A stretch of 64,000 nt of DNA from Aristolochia californica (lineage: Eukaryota > Streptophyta > Magnoliopsida > Piperales > Aristolochiaceae): positions 7,816,723 through 7,880,722 of the forward strand of contig JARWKL010000011.1 of NCBI GenBank assembly GCA_029961685.1. The letters are read 5' to 3'. The notes under the pieces were generated by a model. The model saw only the letters and a program-made list of their open reading frames with translations. It ran no database searches and was not told where the DNA came from. A program made the position numbers and the translations under genes. Each line of letters opens with the position of its first letter. Position 1 is the stretch's first letter. This document shows, one piece after another, positions 1 through 10,536 of the stretch.

Positions 1-825
1 AGATAATAATACACGTACCGAGTTCATTTTTACCACTAGAGAGAAGACTTCTTCATAATCAATACCACAACATTGAGTATAACCTTTAGCAACAAGATGA
101 ACCTTCAGCTGTGCAATTGACATATCCAGATTAAGTTAAACAGTAAAAACCCATTTGCAACCGACGGGTTTCTTATCTGACGTGGAATTAGTGACCATGT
201 CTGATTTTCATGAAGTACCTTTATTTCTTCATCCATTGCTACCTTCCACCCTGGATGTTGTAGAGCTTCCTAATTGGACTGTGGAACAAATATAGAGGAA
301 ATAGAAGAAAGAAATTGGCAACATAAAGGTGATAGGCAATGATGAGACACAAAGTTTGAAATGGCGTGAGAAGTAGAAGGTCTGGTGCATGATGTAGGTT
401 CTTTTCTTACTGTAATAGGACGAGTATCATATTGAGGGCCAAATACAACTGGAGAGGTTGGACTTACCTCGGTGGGATTTGTCAACTCGATAGGTGTGGT
501 ATCAGCCAATTGCTCTGGGAGTTGAATAATTTCTATATCACGGGGCACAACCGGTCTAGGAGAACCTGGTACTGAAGACAGACCAGGAGGGGCACTGTCA
601 AAATAGAATGATGAGTCTTCAAAAAATGTTACATCCCTTGACACAAGTAAAAGTTGAAGAGTGGGACTATAAAAAACATAACCCTTTTGTGTGCGAGAGT
701 ATCCCAAGAAGATACACTTGATAGATTTAGGATCAAGTTTGTTGTGTCTGGGGAATGAATTATGAACAAAATATGGATATTCGAAGACTCTCAAAGGTAG
801 TGAAAATAGATCATCATTTGGTAAT
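1..825 (-). pseudogene. Element A pol fragment: integrase tail to RT start
   Basis: Minus-strand remnant of copia pol. From 794 down to 270 an open stretch gives the integrase C-terminal landmarks KCIFLGYSRTQKGY and SRDVTFFED, then the linker QYDTRPITVRKE and NFVSHH, as in elements B and C. Below 270 the frame shifts into the RT N-terminus, recognisable by GIDYEE near position 40. Stops and frameshifts make it non-coding. The right side is cut exactly at the GTAAT duplication left by B, and the reading resumes at 6627. The left side leaves the window, so RT and RNase H of A cannot be judged. Confidence 0.85.
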
Positions 826-1216
826 TGTTGGAAGATGGGCTCAAGCCCACAAGCTCAAGACAAGAAGCCCACACTTCAAAGGAGTGGCAAATGTGTAAAA
901 TATGGTACTTTCCATAAAGATGGCATAGAAGTGTAAATATGTGTTCCTTTTATGTCTTTTGTTTTATCAAGTTGTAGCCCTAAGGGTATTGTAAAACTAT
1001 AAATAAAGGCACTGGCTAAGAGGTAGGGCATTGAAGCACTCTCCTCTCTTTCCACAAATTCTTCCAGCCCTCATTTTTCTTTTTGACGCAACCCTCTTCT
1101 CCCTTAATCTAAACTCTCTTCTTCCACGTTCTTCTTCTTCTCTTCTCCTTCTCTCTTCTTCTTCTTCTTCTTTCTTGTTGATCTAAAGTTCCTTTCATGA
1201 GATCCTAAATTCTACA
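826..1216 (+). repeat. Element B 5' LTR
   Basis: 391 bp, TG...CA ends. A TATA-like word tataaataa lies at 998-1006, followed downstream by a CT/CTT-rich stretch (1130-1175), a usual layout for plant copia promoters. Transcription would run rightwards into gag-pol. Confidence 0.95.
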
Positions 1217-1229
1217 TGGTATCAGAGCA
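1217..1229 (+). other. Primer binding site of element B
   Basis: The sequence tggtatcagagca begins at the first base after the LTR. It is complementary to the 3' end of plant initiator-methionine tRNA, the usual copia primer. Confidence 0.9.
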
Positions 1230-2121
1230 AGGAGTTTAGGATCTCTTCATGGAGTTATTATGAAATCTGTTCAAGAAGTTGTAAAAGGAGTTCAGTCATA
1301 AAGAGATAAGTTCATCATCTTCTTAATTACGTTTTTTTTGTTTCCTTTTCTTATTTACATACTCCTTTTTACTGTTTTTCTTTACTTCTTGAATTTTGAG
1401 TCACATCAACTCAAGATAAATCTTTATATGTTTTAAATATTTATTTCTATGACTAAATTGATGTTATAATCTTGACTCCTTGTAAATCAATTACAAGAGT
1501 GATCAAGATCATTTGCTGTTTGCATCTTATTAAGATTGATGGGTGAAATTCAATTACCTTTATGTAATTTGGATCCATCTCTTTTGAGGTAGAATTCCAG
1601 CACATGTTGCTGTATCTTCTCCTACTTTAGGTTGCTCATGGGTTTGTGTTGTGTTGTTGGATGCCCATTACATGTTTGATGAAATGCCAACAACCATTTA
1701 CCCTTTGTAGTTCCGTTTTTTTTTTTTAACTTCAACAATTGAATTTTTTCTTACGTTGAAGTCTCCCATGAGCTGAAGATAAATCTCTGCCAAGTGTCTT
1801 GGTTTGTCGGTAAATTTTCTCTAAATTTTTGTCTATTGCTCATTTGTGTTGGAGTTTGGATTAAGGCCTAATCGGTTGCATCTACTTTCTTCTCTTTGTT
1901 CTTATGAATACAAGAGAAGTTGAGTGATGGCTAGATGTTATTATCACTTTCTAAAAGCACAAATTTGTTGATAATTTGGTGCTTGCCCTTGCGAAAGAAA
2001 TTGGTTCTTGTTCTCTTTTGTTGGTGATTGATTTGGTCTACGGGTTCTTCAAATTACATAGAGTAATTGTTCTTTGAAGAAGGCCTTTTCCCTTGACCTC
2101 CATATTTTTACTTGCCTCATC
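1230..2121 (+). other. Element B untranslated leader
   Basis: About 890 bp between primer site and gag, T-rich, without a meaningful open frame. It resembles leaders of the related elements (D, reverse strand, 17333-18180). No other feature seen. Confidence 0.6.
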
Positions 2122-3110
2122 ATGGAGATTGGATACAATAGTAATAAGAGTGATATACTCCATATTACTACAATTCCACTTAGAGGTCTCTCCAATTAAA
2201 TGAGCTAGTCACAATCAGTTCGGAGGGTTCTTATTACTCGTGACCTCTTGAGCCACGTTGTTAACTTTCCTCCTCCGATTGATGATGAAGATGCGTCCTA
2301 CCACAAGTGGGTTAAGGAGGATAACATGGTGATAAGTTGCTCATTAATAGCATGGAAGAGCAAGTGGCCAACAATGTGGTCCACTTGGAAACCGCCAAGA
2401 ACATATGGGACACTTGTGCCAAGCTTTACTCAAGCACTGCTTCATTACAAAAAATATATGATGTCTTACAAAACATGCTGCATACGAAACATGGAGATAA
2501 TATTCATGAATTTTTGGCATAGTTTCGTGGTCTTCTTCAAGAATGGAAACTAGCTCAGCCATATTCCACTGATATTGTCGTTCAAGAACGACAAAGAGAA
2601 GCTTTGGCAGCAACCATTTTCTTATTGAATATCAACTTCTAAGTTCTTCTGCTCTTCCATCCTTCGATGATATTAGTGCTACATTACTTAGGATACCGGA
2701 TCCATCCCCTCCTTCTCATTGATGCTCCATCGGTGATGTTCTCTGGCAATCGGGGAACATCTTCCTCATCCCGAGGACGGGGCAGAAATATGAGAGGGGG
2801 TCGAACTATGAGAGGGGCTGAAAATAGAGGTGGTAGAATGGGTCAGACTTCTTTTCGTACTGAGCCTCAACTTTGCACTTATTGTGGCCGTCAGAACCAC
2901 CTTGTGGCATCATGCTGGAAACTTCATGGCAAGCCTGATTGGGCCACAGCTAACCCAGTCTCAGTTAACGTTGAGAAAAATGAAGATAAGGCTGAATCAT
3001 CATCCGGAAATGTGGCTCTTACGGCTGAGGACTATGCTGCATTTTAGAAAATGAAATCCTTCATGGAATCATCTATTCCCTCATCATCTATTGCTGCCAA
3101 ACTATTGCCT
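2122..3110 (+). pseudogene. Element B gag, broken
   Basis: Nucleocapsid/capsid gene of copia B. The likely start is the ATG at 2122 (MEIGYNSNKSDIL), matched by the gag starts of D (17332) and M (28314). The capsid part is scattered over different frames: an in-frame stop after about 28 codons, a second stop near 2250, then fragments at 2337-2522 and 2667-3047. The C-terminal part has an RG-rich basic stretch, then a CCHC zinc knuckle CTYCGRQNHLVASC near 2874-2915. It ends in a TAG at 3045 where relatives keep a Gln codon, followed by a frameshift before protease. It cannot make full Gag. Confidence 0.85.
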
Positions 3111-3115
3111 CAGGT

Positions 3116-4696
3116 ATGCTTTCTTCCTCTTCTTCCTCTTCCTCTTGGATCATCGACTCTGGGGCCTCCGAACATCTATCAGGTAACAAACACTTGTTGC
3201 AGTCCTTATCTCCTTGTTATCCTCATAAATTAGTTACTATTGCTGATGGTACCCAAACCAAGGTCCTTGGTAAAGGTTCCTCCTCTCTTACTTCATCTAT
3301 TCCCCTTCAAGATGTTTTGTTTGTTCCTCAATTTCCTTTAAATTTTCTCTCAGTTAGCCAATTGACCAAACAATTAAATTGCTCTATCACCTTCTTGTCG
3401 TCTTCTTGTGTCTTTCAGGATCTCACTACGAAGCGGGTGATTGGTGGCGGCCATGAAAAGGGGGGTTTGTACTACTTCACTCTTCCACCATTAGCTGCAT
3501 TATCGTCCACTACAGCTGAGGCCCAACTTTGGCACAACCGACTTGGTCATCCATCTACCCCCTCACTTCGTTCTTTGGTTCCATCTTTAAAAGGACTTTC
3601 TAATATCAGTTGTGAGGTTTGTCAATTAAGTAAACATGTCAGGAGTACATATTCTCCTCGTCTTACAACTACAAGTACTGCTCCATTTGAGCTAATACAT
3701 TCTGATGTATGGGGCCCTTTATGTGTCTCAAATATTTCCCAAGTTAAATATTTTGTCATTTTTGTTGATGATTGTACTCGAGTGACTTGGTTATTTATAT
3801 TTAAAGACCGTTCGGAAATTCTTCCTTTGTTTAAAAATTTTCATGCTATGGTCTTGACACAATTTGGGAAGAAAATTCAAACCCTTAGATCTGATAATGC
3901 TAAGGAATACATGTCTCATGACTTCAAATCATTTTGTGAGTGTAATGGGCTTATTCATCAAACATCATGTGCCTATACTCCTCAACAAAATGGTGTTGCT
4001 GAAAGGAAGAATCGTCATCTTCTTGAAGTTGCTCGGAGCCTCCTCTACTCCATGAAGGTACCCTATTTCTATTGGCCTCATGCTATACTTACAACATGCT
4101 TTCTCATTAATAGGTTACCTTCATCAGTCCTTCATCATAAAACTCCTTACTCTGTGATATTTAATGGTGAAGATCCTTTTTCTCTTCCTTTGAAAGTGTT
4201 TGGATGTACATGTTTTGTTCATGTTACATCTCCACATAAAAATAAACTTGATCCTCGGTCTATGAAGTGCCTTTTTTTGGGATACTCTCACACCCAAAAA
4301 GGTTATGTCTGTTATAATCCTACCCTTCGGAGGATGTTTATCTCTAGGGATGTGACTTTCTTTGAGGACACTCCCTTCTACTCCTCCCATGATGCTCCTC
4401 CAGGATGGCCTTGTCCTTCTACTACTCCTTGTCCGCTTGTGCCATTCAATCTTGAAGTGGATCCATCCCTTGATGCACCGGCCGTACCTTCACCTGTGGA
4501 GTTGTCAGATCCACCTGAGGTAAGTCTTTCTCCTCCTATGTATGGGCCTGAATTTGATACTCGGCCTATTGCTTTAAGAAAAGAACGTCGCTCCTATACT
4601 ACTTCGTATCCTATCTCAAATTTTATGTCTCACCATCGCTTGTCTTCCGAATGTTTTCAGTTTCTTGTGTCCCTTTCTTCTACTTCCATTCCATAG
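3116..4696 (+). CDS. Element B pol, N-terminal half: protease and integrase
   Basis: Open frame of 526 codons. The aspartic protease motif WIIDSGASEH is intact (catalytic Asp at residue 14). The gag-pre-integrase zinc site has LWHNRLGH followed by CEVC. The integrase core keeps all three acidic landmarks: HSDVWGP, LRSDNAKEY and QQNGVAERKN (D,D,E). The tail has KCLFLGYSHTQKGY and SRDVTFFED. The ATG at 3116 is only the first Met of this frame; in the family pol is fused to gag, so it is not a natural start. It stops at TAG 4694-4696, where other copies read CAG (Gln): a single nonsense change separates it from the next frame, which is in the same phase. Confidence 0.9.
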   Translation: MLSSSSSSSSWIIDSGASEHLSGNKHLLQSLSPCYPHKLVTIADGTQTKVLGKGSSSLTSSIPLQDVLFVPQFPLNFLSVSQLTKQLNCSITFLSSSCVFQDLTTKRVIGGGHEKGGLYYFTLPPLAALSSTTAEAQLWHNRLGHPSTPSLRSLVPSLKGLSNISCEVCQLSKHVRSTYSPRLTTTSTAPFELIHSDVWGPLCVSNISQVKYFVIFVDDCTRVTWLFIFKDRSEILPLFKNFHAMVLTQFGKKIQTLRSDNAKEYMSHDFKSFCECNGLIHQTSCAYTPQQNGVAERKNRHLLEVARSLLYSMKVPYFYWPHAILTTCFLINRLPSSVLHHKTPYSVIFNGEDPFSLPLKVFGCTCFVHVTSPHKNKLDPRSMKCLFLGYSHTQKGYVCYNPTLRRMFISRDVTFFEDTPFYSSHDAPPGWPCPSTTPCPLVPFNLEVDPSLDAPAVPSPVELSDPPEVSLSPPMYGPEFDTRPIALRKERRSYTTSYPISNFMSHHRLSSECFQFLVSLSSTSIP

Positions 4697-4738
4697 TCGT
4701 ATCAGGAGGCCCTGAGACATCTAGGATGGAAGGCGGCT

Positions 4739-6220
4739 ATGGATGAAGAAATGCACGCCTTATATGAAAACCAAACCTGGTACTTAACATCACTCCCGAA
4801 AGGTAAAAGACCGGTTGGTTGTCGATGGGTTTTTTCGGTGAAACATAATCCGGATGGATCGATTGCTCGTCTTAAAGCTCGGCTGGTTGCTAAGGGCTAT
4901 ACGCAGTGCTATGGGATAGATTATGAGGAGACCTTCTCTCCTGTTGCAAAATTGAATTTGGTACGCATCATCTTAGCTATTGCTGCTAACTCCTCATGGC
5001 CCGTCTATCAGTTGGATGTTAAAAATGTTTTTTTAAATGGTGATATCAATGAGGAAATTTATATGGTTCAACCACCTGGTTATGTGGTTGAGGGGGAGTC
5101 AGTATGCCGGTTAAAAAAGTCTTTATATGGGCTTAAGCAGTCCCCTCGGGCTTGGTTTGATAAATTTAGTCAAACACTCCTACGGTTTAGTTTTCATTGG
5201 TGCTCAGTTGATCATTCTGTATATTATAAAGATACGGTCAAAGGGAAAATATTATTGGCCGTATACGTGGATGAAATTTTCTTAACCGGTGATGATGCTT
5301 TGAGCATACAAGAGGTGAAACAGATGATATGTCAGGAATTCAAGACTAAAGACCTTGATATGCTTAAATATTTTTTGGGTATAGAAGTTCTTCAATCCAA
5401 AGATGGGATAATATTGTCTCAAAGGAAATATGTCTTGGATCTCCTTGAAGAAACAGGAATGAAGGGTTGTAGACCAGTTGACACACCTATGGATACAAAT
5501 GTAAAATTATGTGTCACAAATGAAGAAGATATTGATATTGGCAAATATCAAAGACTCGTCAGAAAACTGATTTATCTCATGGTAACTAGGCCAGACATAT
5601 CATATGTTGTAAGTGTGGTGAGTCAATTCATGCACAAACCACAAATTACCCACTGGCAAGCTTTAGAGAGAATATTACGTTATCTAAAAGGAGCTCTAGG
5701 AAGAGGATTACTGTATAAAAAACATGGGCACTACAATATAGAAGGCTTCTCAGATGCAGATTGGGCTAGATCTCCTGATGATAGAAAATCTACATTAGGA
5801 TATTGTACTCTGGTTGGGGGAAACTTGGTTACATGGAAAAGTAAGAAGCAAAATGTGGTTGCAAGATCTAGCGCTGAAGCAGAATACAGTGCTATGGCCC
5901 ATACCGTTAGTGAACTTTTATGGATTAGGACCCTTCTTACCGAACTAGGTTTTTATAAAAAGGGGTCCATGAATCTGCATTGTGATAATCAAGCAGCTAT
6001 TCATATCACTTCAAATCCAGTTTTTCATGAAAAAACTAAACATATTGAGGTGGATTGTCATTTTATATGGGAGAAGTTTCAAGCAGGAATAATCTCTCTC
6101 AAACATATGTCATCTCAAGAGCAAGTAGCTGATATTCTCACTAAACCCATTACATCTAAAATCTTATCGTTTATATGTGGCAAGCTAGGTATTTATGATG
6201 TCTTTTCTCCTCCAGCTTGA
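4739..6220 (+). CDS. Element B pol, C-terminal half: RT and RNase H
   Basis: Open frame of 493 codons, same phase as the protease-integrase frame and continuous with it except for TAG 4694. RT landmarks in order: GCRWVFSVKH, ARLVAKGYTQ, GIDYEETFSPVAK, QLDVKNVFLNGD, SLYGLKQSPRAW. The polymerase catalytic box reads YVDE (residues 176-179, nt 5264-5275) where copia RTs have YVDD, so the second metal-binding Asp is replaced by Glu. RNase H follows with SDADWA, SSAEAEY, LHCDNQAAIHI and KHIEVDCHF. The product ends KLGIYDVFSPPA just before the polypurine tract. Full-length for this region, but probably impaired. Confidence 0.92.
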   Translation: MDEEMHALYENQTWYLTSLPKGKRPVGCRWVFSVKHNPDGSIARLKARLVAKGYTQCYGIDYEETFSPVAKLNLVRIILAIAANSSWPVYQLDVKNVFLNGDINEEIYMVQPPGYVVEGESVCRLKKSLYGLKQSPRAWFDKFSQTLLRFSFHWCSVDHSVYYKDTVKGKILLAVYVDEIFLTGDDALSIQEVKQMICQEFKTKDLDMLKYFLGIEVLQSKDGIILSQRKYVLDLLEETGMKGCRPVDTPMDTNVKLCVTNEEDIDIGKYQRLVRKLIYLMVTRPDISYVVSVVSQFMHKPQITHWQALERILRYLKGALGRGLLYKKHGHYNIEGFSDADWARSPDDRKSTLGYCTLVGGNLVTWKSKKQNVVARSSAEAEYSAMAHTVSELLWIRTLLTELGFYKKGSMNLHCDNQAAIHITSNPVFHEKTKHIEVDCHFIWEKFQAGIISLKHMSSQEQVADILTKPITSKILSFICGKLGIYDVFSPPA

Positions 6221-6227
6221 GGGGGAG
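6219..6227 (+). other. Polypurine tract of element B
   Basis: gagggggag immediately before the 3' LTR; primer for plus-strand DNA synthesis. It overlaps the pol stop codon, as is common in this family. Confidence 0.85.
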
Positions 6228-6621
6228 TGTTGGAAGATGGGCTCAAGCCCACGAGCTCAAGACAAGAAGCCCACACGTCAAAGGAGTGGTATATGTGTAA
6301 AATATGGTACTTTCCATAAAGATGGCATAGAAGTGTAAATATTTGTTCCTTTTATGTCTTTTGTTTTATCAAGTTGTAGCCCTAAGGGTATTGTAAAACT
6401 ATAAATAAAGGCATTGGCTAAGAGGTAGGGCATTGAACCACTCTCCTCTCTTTCCACAAATTCGTCCAGCCCTCATTTTTCTTTTTGACGCAACCCTCTT
6501 CCCCCTTAATCCAAACTCTCTTCTTCCACATTCTTCTTCTTCTCTTCTCCTTCTCTCTTCTTCTTCTTCTTCTTCTTTCTTGTTGATCTAAAGTTCCTTT
6601 CATGAGATCCTAAATTCTACA
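6228..6621 (+). repeat. Element B 3' LTR
   Basis: 394 bp, paired with 826-1216. It differs by about a dozen base changes and one extra CTT in the CT-rich tract. It is followed directly by the second GTAAT duplication (6622-6626). Confidence 0.95.
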
Positions 6622-6626
6622 GTAAT

Positions 6627-7500
6627 AATATAAAGTAAGGAGATTTATTACCAAGAACGGAAGATGGTAGACGATTTATAAGAAAGCATGCAGTAAAGAC
6701 TACATGAGGCCAATAAAAGTATGGAACTTTTATGGCATATAATAAACCTCGAGCTACCTCAAGAATATGACAATTTTTCCATTCGACTACATCATTTTTT
6801 TTAGCAGTGTGGGCACATGATGTTTGATGGATAATGTCATTTTCTTGACAAAAGGAGTCAAGGTCTTTGGAAACGTATTCTTTGGCATTATCATATTGAA
6901 GTATTTTTATTTTCTGACCAAACTGAGTGAATACCATAGCATGAAATGACTTAAAAATCAATGGTATTTTAAGAACGGTCCTTAAATAGAAACAATCAAG
7001 TGGTGCGAGTGAAATCATCAATAAATGTAATAAAATATTTGGCTTGAGAAATATTTGAGACACACAAGGGTCCCCATACATTGGTATGAATTAATGAAAA
7101 TGGAGTAACACTTTTGACATCTAGACGATGAGATTATGAACTCCTTTGATGTTTACTCATTTAACATAATTCAAAATTAAATTCTGACCTTACTTATAAG
7201 AGTAGGAAACATATAATGAAGAGATTGCACATATGGATGTCCCAACCAGGTGTGCCATAGCCTTGTCTCATTTTCACTGGTGAAAACTGCATTTATTTGT
7301 GGCACATCTAGGTTGTAAAGTGCCCCTTGTTCATGGCCTCCACCAATCACCTGCTTCGTTATATGATTCTGAAATACACATGAAGTGAGATATAAGGTAA
7401 TAGAGCAATTAAAATGTTTTGTTAGCTAACTAACAGATAAAATATTCAAAGGAAAGGTAGGAATAAATAAATATTAGTGAGCGAAAATGATGGTGTAATG
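6627..7500 (-). pseudogene. Element A integrase and pre-integrase
   Basis: Continuation of element A after the B insertion. The frame 7081-6617 gives integrase: DNAKEYVSKDL, then NDVVEWKNC where B has NGVAERKN, then EVARGLLYAIKVPYFYWPH. The pre-integrase HHCC region lies at about 7160-7330. TPQQ is degraded to TAKK, and stops and frameshifts are frequent. It matches 21245-22090 of C closely. Confidence 0.85.
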
Positions 7501-7516
7501 GAAGTTCATCCTTTCC

Positions 7517-8695
7517 TTAGACTTTGGTTTGAGAACTGTCAGCTATGATAACAAACTTGTGTGAAAGACACGGAGATAAAGAATGTAATAAATTTTTATT
7601 ACCTGTAAGATGCTCAGAGGCTTCTGAGTCAATTATCCAGGATGAAGATGAGGCAGATAACATACCTAAAGCAGTGGTGGCAGCGGTAGTTGTTGAGTAA
7701 CTGGGAGAAGAACCCATCATTGTCATTCATTTTCTGAAATAGCTCGTACTCTTCATTAGTAATTTTTTTTTCTGTTGATTTTGTGGGTTGATTCTCTTTT
7801 GTATCACTCACAAAGTCTTGATTAGCCTTTGTCAAGTTTGATTTGCCATTGGCTTTATAGCATATTTCTCTATGGTGGCCATATTGTCTACAATAACTCC
7901 ATTCCTTGAAAGAGCATGCATCTACAGTGTTACCATATTTCTTACAGTGTGACCATATGTCCTTTCCCATATGTTCATGTGAATCCATTCCTTCCACTCC
8001 TTCCTCGTCCTCCTCTATAACCTCTGCCTCAGCCTCAGCCGCGGTCAGATGATGTTCCCCTATGTTCTGAATACATAGCGGATGAAAGGAAAAAAGTGTC
8101 TGGAATACGGAGTAGTGTTGCACATACATCATCAAACATGGGGACAACAGAAGCACTCAACAGTTCACTCTTGGCAATTTCAAATGTGGTTTAATATTTG
8201 TGAGGCCAATGACAGTAATTAATGCTTCTTTCTGCTTGTCTTGGACAAAAATATCTGTAGTTGAAAGCTAAGCTAATTTCCATTCTTAAAGAAAGCCTCT
8301 AAACCGGGCCAAGTACTCATGGATGTTGTCTCCTTGTTTATTGTTCAACATCCTCTGGAGAATATCATATGGTCTACGTAGATTGTTTGGACTAGAGTAC
8401 AGCTTAGCACATGTCTCCTAAATTTTTTTAGCAGTGTCAAGATGAATGACATTGTTGGAGACATGTTCTTGATTAGCCAACTAATCACCAAGGTATGATT
8501 TTTCAACTATTTTTTATAAAAAAAAATGTCTTCTTCATCAATAGATGGTCCACGGTTGGTGAGGTGACCAAGTAGGTCCATTGTTATAGGAAACTTGCAA
8601 ATCGATGTGGACTAACTCATAAAATTTGTTACCCCTCGTAAGGGTATAGTGGTGATTCTTAGTATTTCACCTCTACTAATATTTTTTTCTGCCAT
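7517..8695 (-). pseudogene. Element A gag and protease
   Basis: Read from the ATG at 8695 (MAEKNISRG, as in C) leftwards. Capsid sequence is frameshifted, with fragments recognisable against C. The C-terminal part (8156-7629) has a basic RG/E-rich stretch and two CCHC knuckles: the first has lost its His (KKYGNTVDAC) and the second its first Cys (EWSYCRQYGHHREIC). The protease frame 7726-7517 reads WIIDSEASEHLTGNK, so the active-site DSG has become DSE. Non-functional. Confidence 0.85.
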
Positions 8696-9212
8696 AATAG
8701 TCACTTCAACAAAAACAAATCTCAATTAAATTCTAATAAAAAAAACTAAGTAGTAATCTTCAAACAACTCGGTCCGTGGAAAACTTTAGCATTGACGGTA
8801 AATAATCATTATTATAATTTTTTTTGAATAGCCACTCATAAGAAACTCAATATCAATCTTCTATATCAGGGGACTCGTGTTCCCACCAAAAAAAAAAAAA
8901 TCTCAACAATATTATCATGAACTGGTCTCAGTTAGATAGAATTCCAAACTGATAAAACTGCTTTGATAACTTCTTCTAGATCGAGAGGCATTCATATCCA
9001 TAATCCCATAAGATGAAAAAATTCACATAATCATCTTTAACTCATCTTCTAAATTTGGAAACCAGTAACATGAAGTAATAAAAAAAATGAAGGAACTTAT
9101 CTCACGCTTTTTTATCTTCCTTCACAAGGAGCCTTCTATGAGTGGTGTTGCTCATATCTTCTTAAAGCATTCCTTTTGATGTGGAGATCCTAAATTTAAT
9201 GTTCTGATACCA
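8696..9212 (-). other. Element A leader and primer site
   Basis: Untranslated leader without ORFs, closely similar to 23324-23827 of C. Its outer end carries ttctgatacca (9202-9212), the reverse complement of a TGGTATCAGAA primer site abutting the LTR. Confidence 0.7.
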
Positions 9213-10536
9213 TGTTGAATTTAGGACCCCTTTTCTAATATCCAAGTGGAAAAAGGGAAGAAGGTTCTCAGGTCGAGAGTAGAGGAGAAGAGAAACCAAG
9301 TTGTGCGTGAAGCAAAGAGAAAGATTTACTCAAGAAAGAATTGTAGAACTTGATTAATTCCGAGTTACAACACCTCTATTTATAGTAGAGGAAGTGATAG
9401 AGTCCTTACACAATTAAACTTTAAGACTCCTAATTACAATCCAACTCTAATTCTCTAAGATAAGCCTATCCTGAAAAGATAACACAATCTACTAGAGGTC
9501 TAATATAACTTGCACTCTAACTCTTCTTTAATCACGTGGATATAAGAGAGGAGGCTGGCTCGTGGTCTTATATTTGTAGGTCCCACATGTGTTATGGACT
9601 CAATAACACTGAGTCATCTACTTTACTTTTATTATTTATGTTGCTTTTAATTTCGAATTTTATTGATTTGTAATAAGACTTAAAGGTAGGGGTAGAATTG
9701 GGTTTTAATAACCCTAACCTATGTTGATGTTAATTACCCTATTTAAGGGGTAAGGATGGAGAAATAAAGGAAGTTCGGAATTAGCATAAACTAAGGTAAT
9801 TTAGGTTCTTGCTAGGCTCCCTATTCTAGGGTTCTTAGCGTGAACTCTCTTGGTGGTTTGCTGCATCCATTGGGGAGTCTTTGGGGAGTCTTTGAGGAGA
9901 TCTTGGAAAGAAAAGGAAAAGGAAGTACCTTTCTCTTCCGAGTTGCAAGAGAAGTCCTTCTCTTTCACGGAAATTCCAGAAATGGAGAAGGGTTGGTGTG
10001 AGCTAACCAGGAAGGAGGACGAATTCTGGTTGCTGGATTGGTGTTGACGTCAAGAGGTAATTCTTAATCTTGTTCCAAGTATTGAAGATTAGAATTCTAT
10101 TTCTTTTTATGTAAGGTACCAGTATTGCATGGTAGAGGAAACCCTACCTTGACATGAGTCATAAGAAAGGGGGTTCCACGTTGGGGCATCAAGGAGCTCC
10201 ATTGATTCTCTGGTTTCATCCATAATTAAGAAAAGGAAACTCCTTTTCAAGGGAAACAAATTCAGCAAAAAGAACAGGTTGTTCTTGGATCATTACAGTG
10301 AGTCAAACCCTCTTAACGTGCTGGATTCATCTATACCTCACCAAGTTACTAGATCCATGGCTAGGGACCATAACAACATGGTCTTCCAACTCATGTTGAT
10401 AAGGTTACCAGCTCGTGGTATCATTATAAGTCCCATTTTATCTTCAAATCTTCTAACTGATTCCACCTTGTGCTTCTTATCTCCTAACTAGTGTCAACTT
10501 GGGTGAGGTCTCTTCTAGGCATCCCACATCCTCATG
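9213..10536 (-). repeat. Element A 5' LTR, split and truncated
   Basis: Starts tgttgaattt (plus-strand sense) next to the primer site and matches the C LTR (23840-24442) through 9589. The solo LTR 9590-10375 plus one ACATG copy intervene, and the match resumes at 10381 and stops at ctcatg (10536). The last 60 or so bases present in C are absent, so the end toward D was lost by deletion or recombination. Confidence 0.85.
9590..10375. mobile_element. Solo LTR, 786 bp, inside the element A LTR
   Basis: Begins TGTTATGG and ends CCATAACA, a perfect 8-bp inverted terminal repeat of the TG...CA LTR type. It is flanked by perfect 5-bp duplications acatg (9585-9589 and 10376-10380). The empty site is visible in C (cccacatggtcttcc near 24231). 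A TATA-like ctatttaagg occurs near 9750. No primer site, purine tract or coding domain is inside, so it is a solo LTR left by LTR-LTR recombination. The parent family is not identifiable here. Its short open frames (9850-10047, 10279-10491) resemble nothing. Confidence 0.85.

Larger units (their letters stand above)
826..6621 (+). mobile_element. Copia element B, complete with both LTRs
   Basis: 5796-bp LTR retrotransposon of the Ty1/copia superfamily. LTRs at 826-1216 and 6228-6621 start TGTTGGAAGA and end TCTACA. The primer site directly follows the 5' LTR and a purine tract directly precedes the 3' LTR. It is flanked by perfect 5-bp duplications GTAAT (821-825 and 6622-6626); the uninterrupted target is visible in element C near 21250. 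Domain order is gag, protease, integrase, RT, RNase H, which is diagnostic of copia. The LTRs differ by about a dozen substitutions plus one 3-bp CTT step, so the insertion is fairly young. Gag is broken, and pol has one internal stop. Confidence 0.97.
1..10536 (-). mobile_element. Copia element A, 5' two-thirds, nested
   Basis: Degenerate Ty1/copia element read right to left: 5' LTR (9213-10536), primer site, leader, gag, protease, integrase, then RT cut by the window start. It is colinear with element C (20431-24400), which serves as an internal reference. Copia B interrupts it at 825/6622 and a solo LTR at 9590-10375. The outer end of its 5' LTR is missing: at 10536/10537 the sequence switches directly to element D. 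Strand and domain order are read from the sequence; boundaries rest on comparison with C. Confidence 0.9.

Noticed and set aside
6418..6603. Arg/Glu/Lys-rich minus-strand ORF
   Set aside because: It is the antisense of the CT-rich part of the element B LTR; composition alone explains it.
9850..10047. 65-codon plus ORF as a small host gene
   Set aside because: Lies within a solo LTR with clear ends and target duplications; no homology or gene signals.
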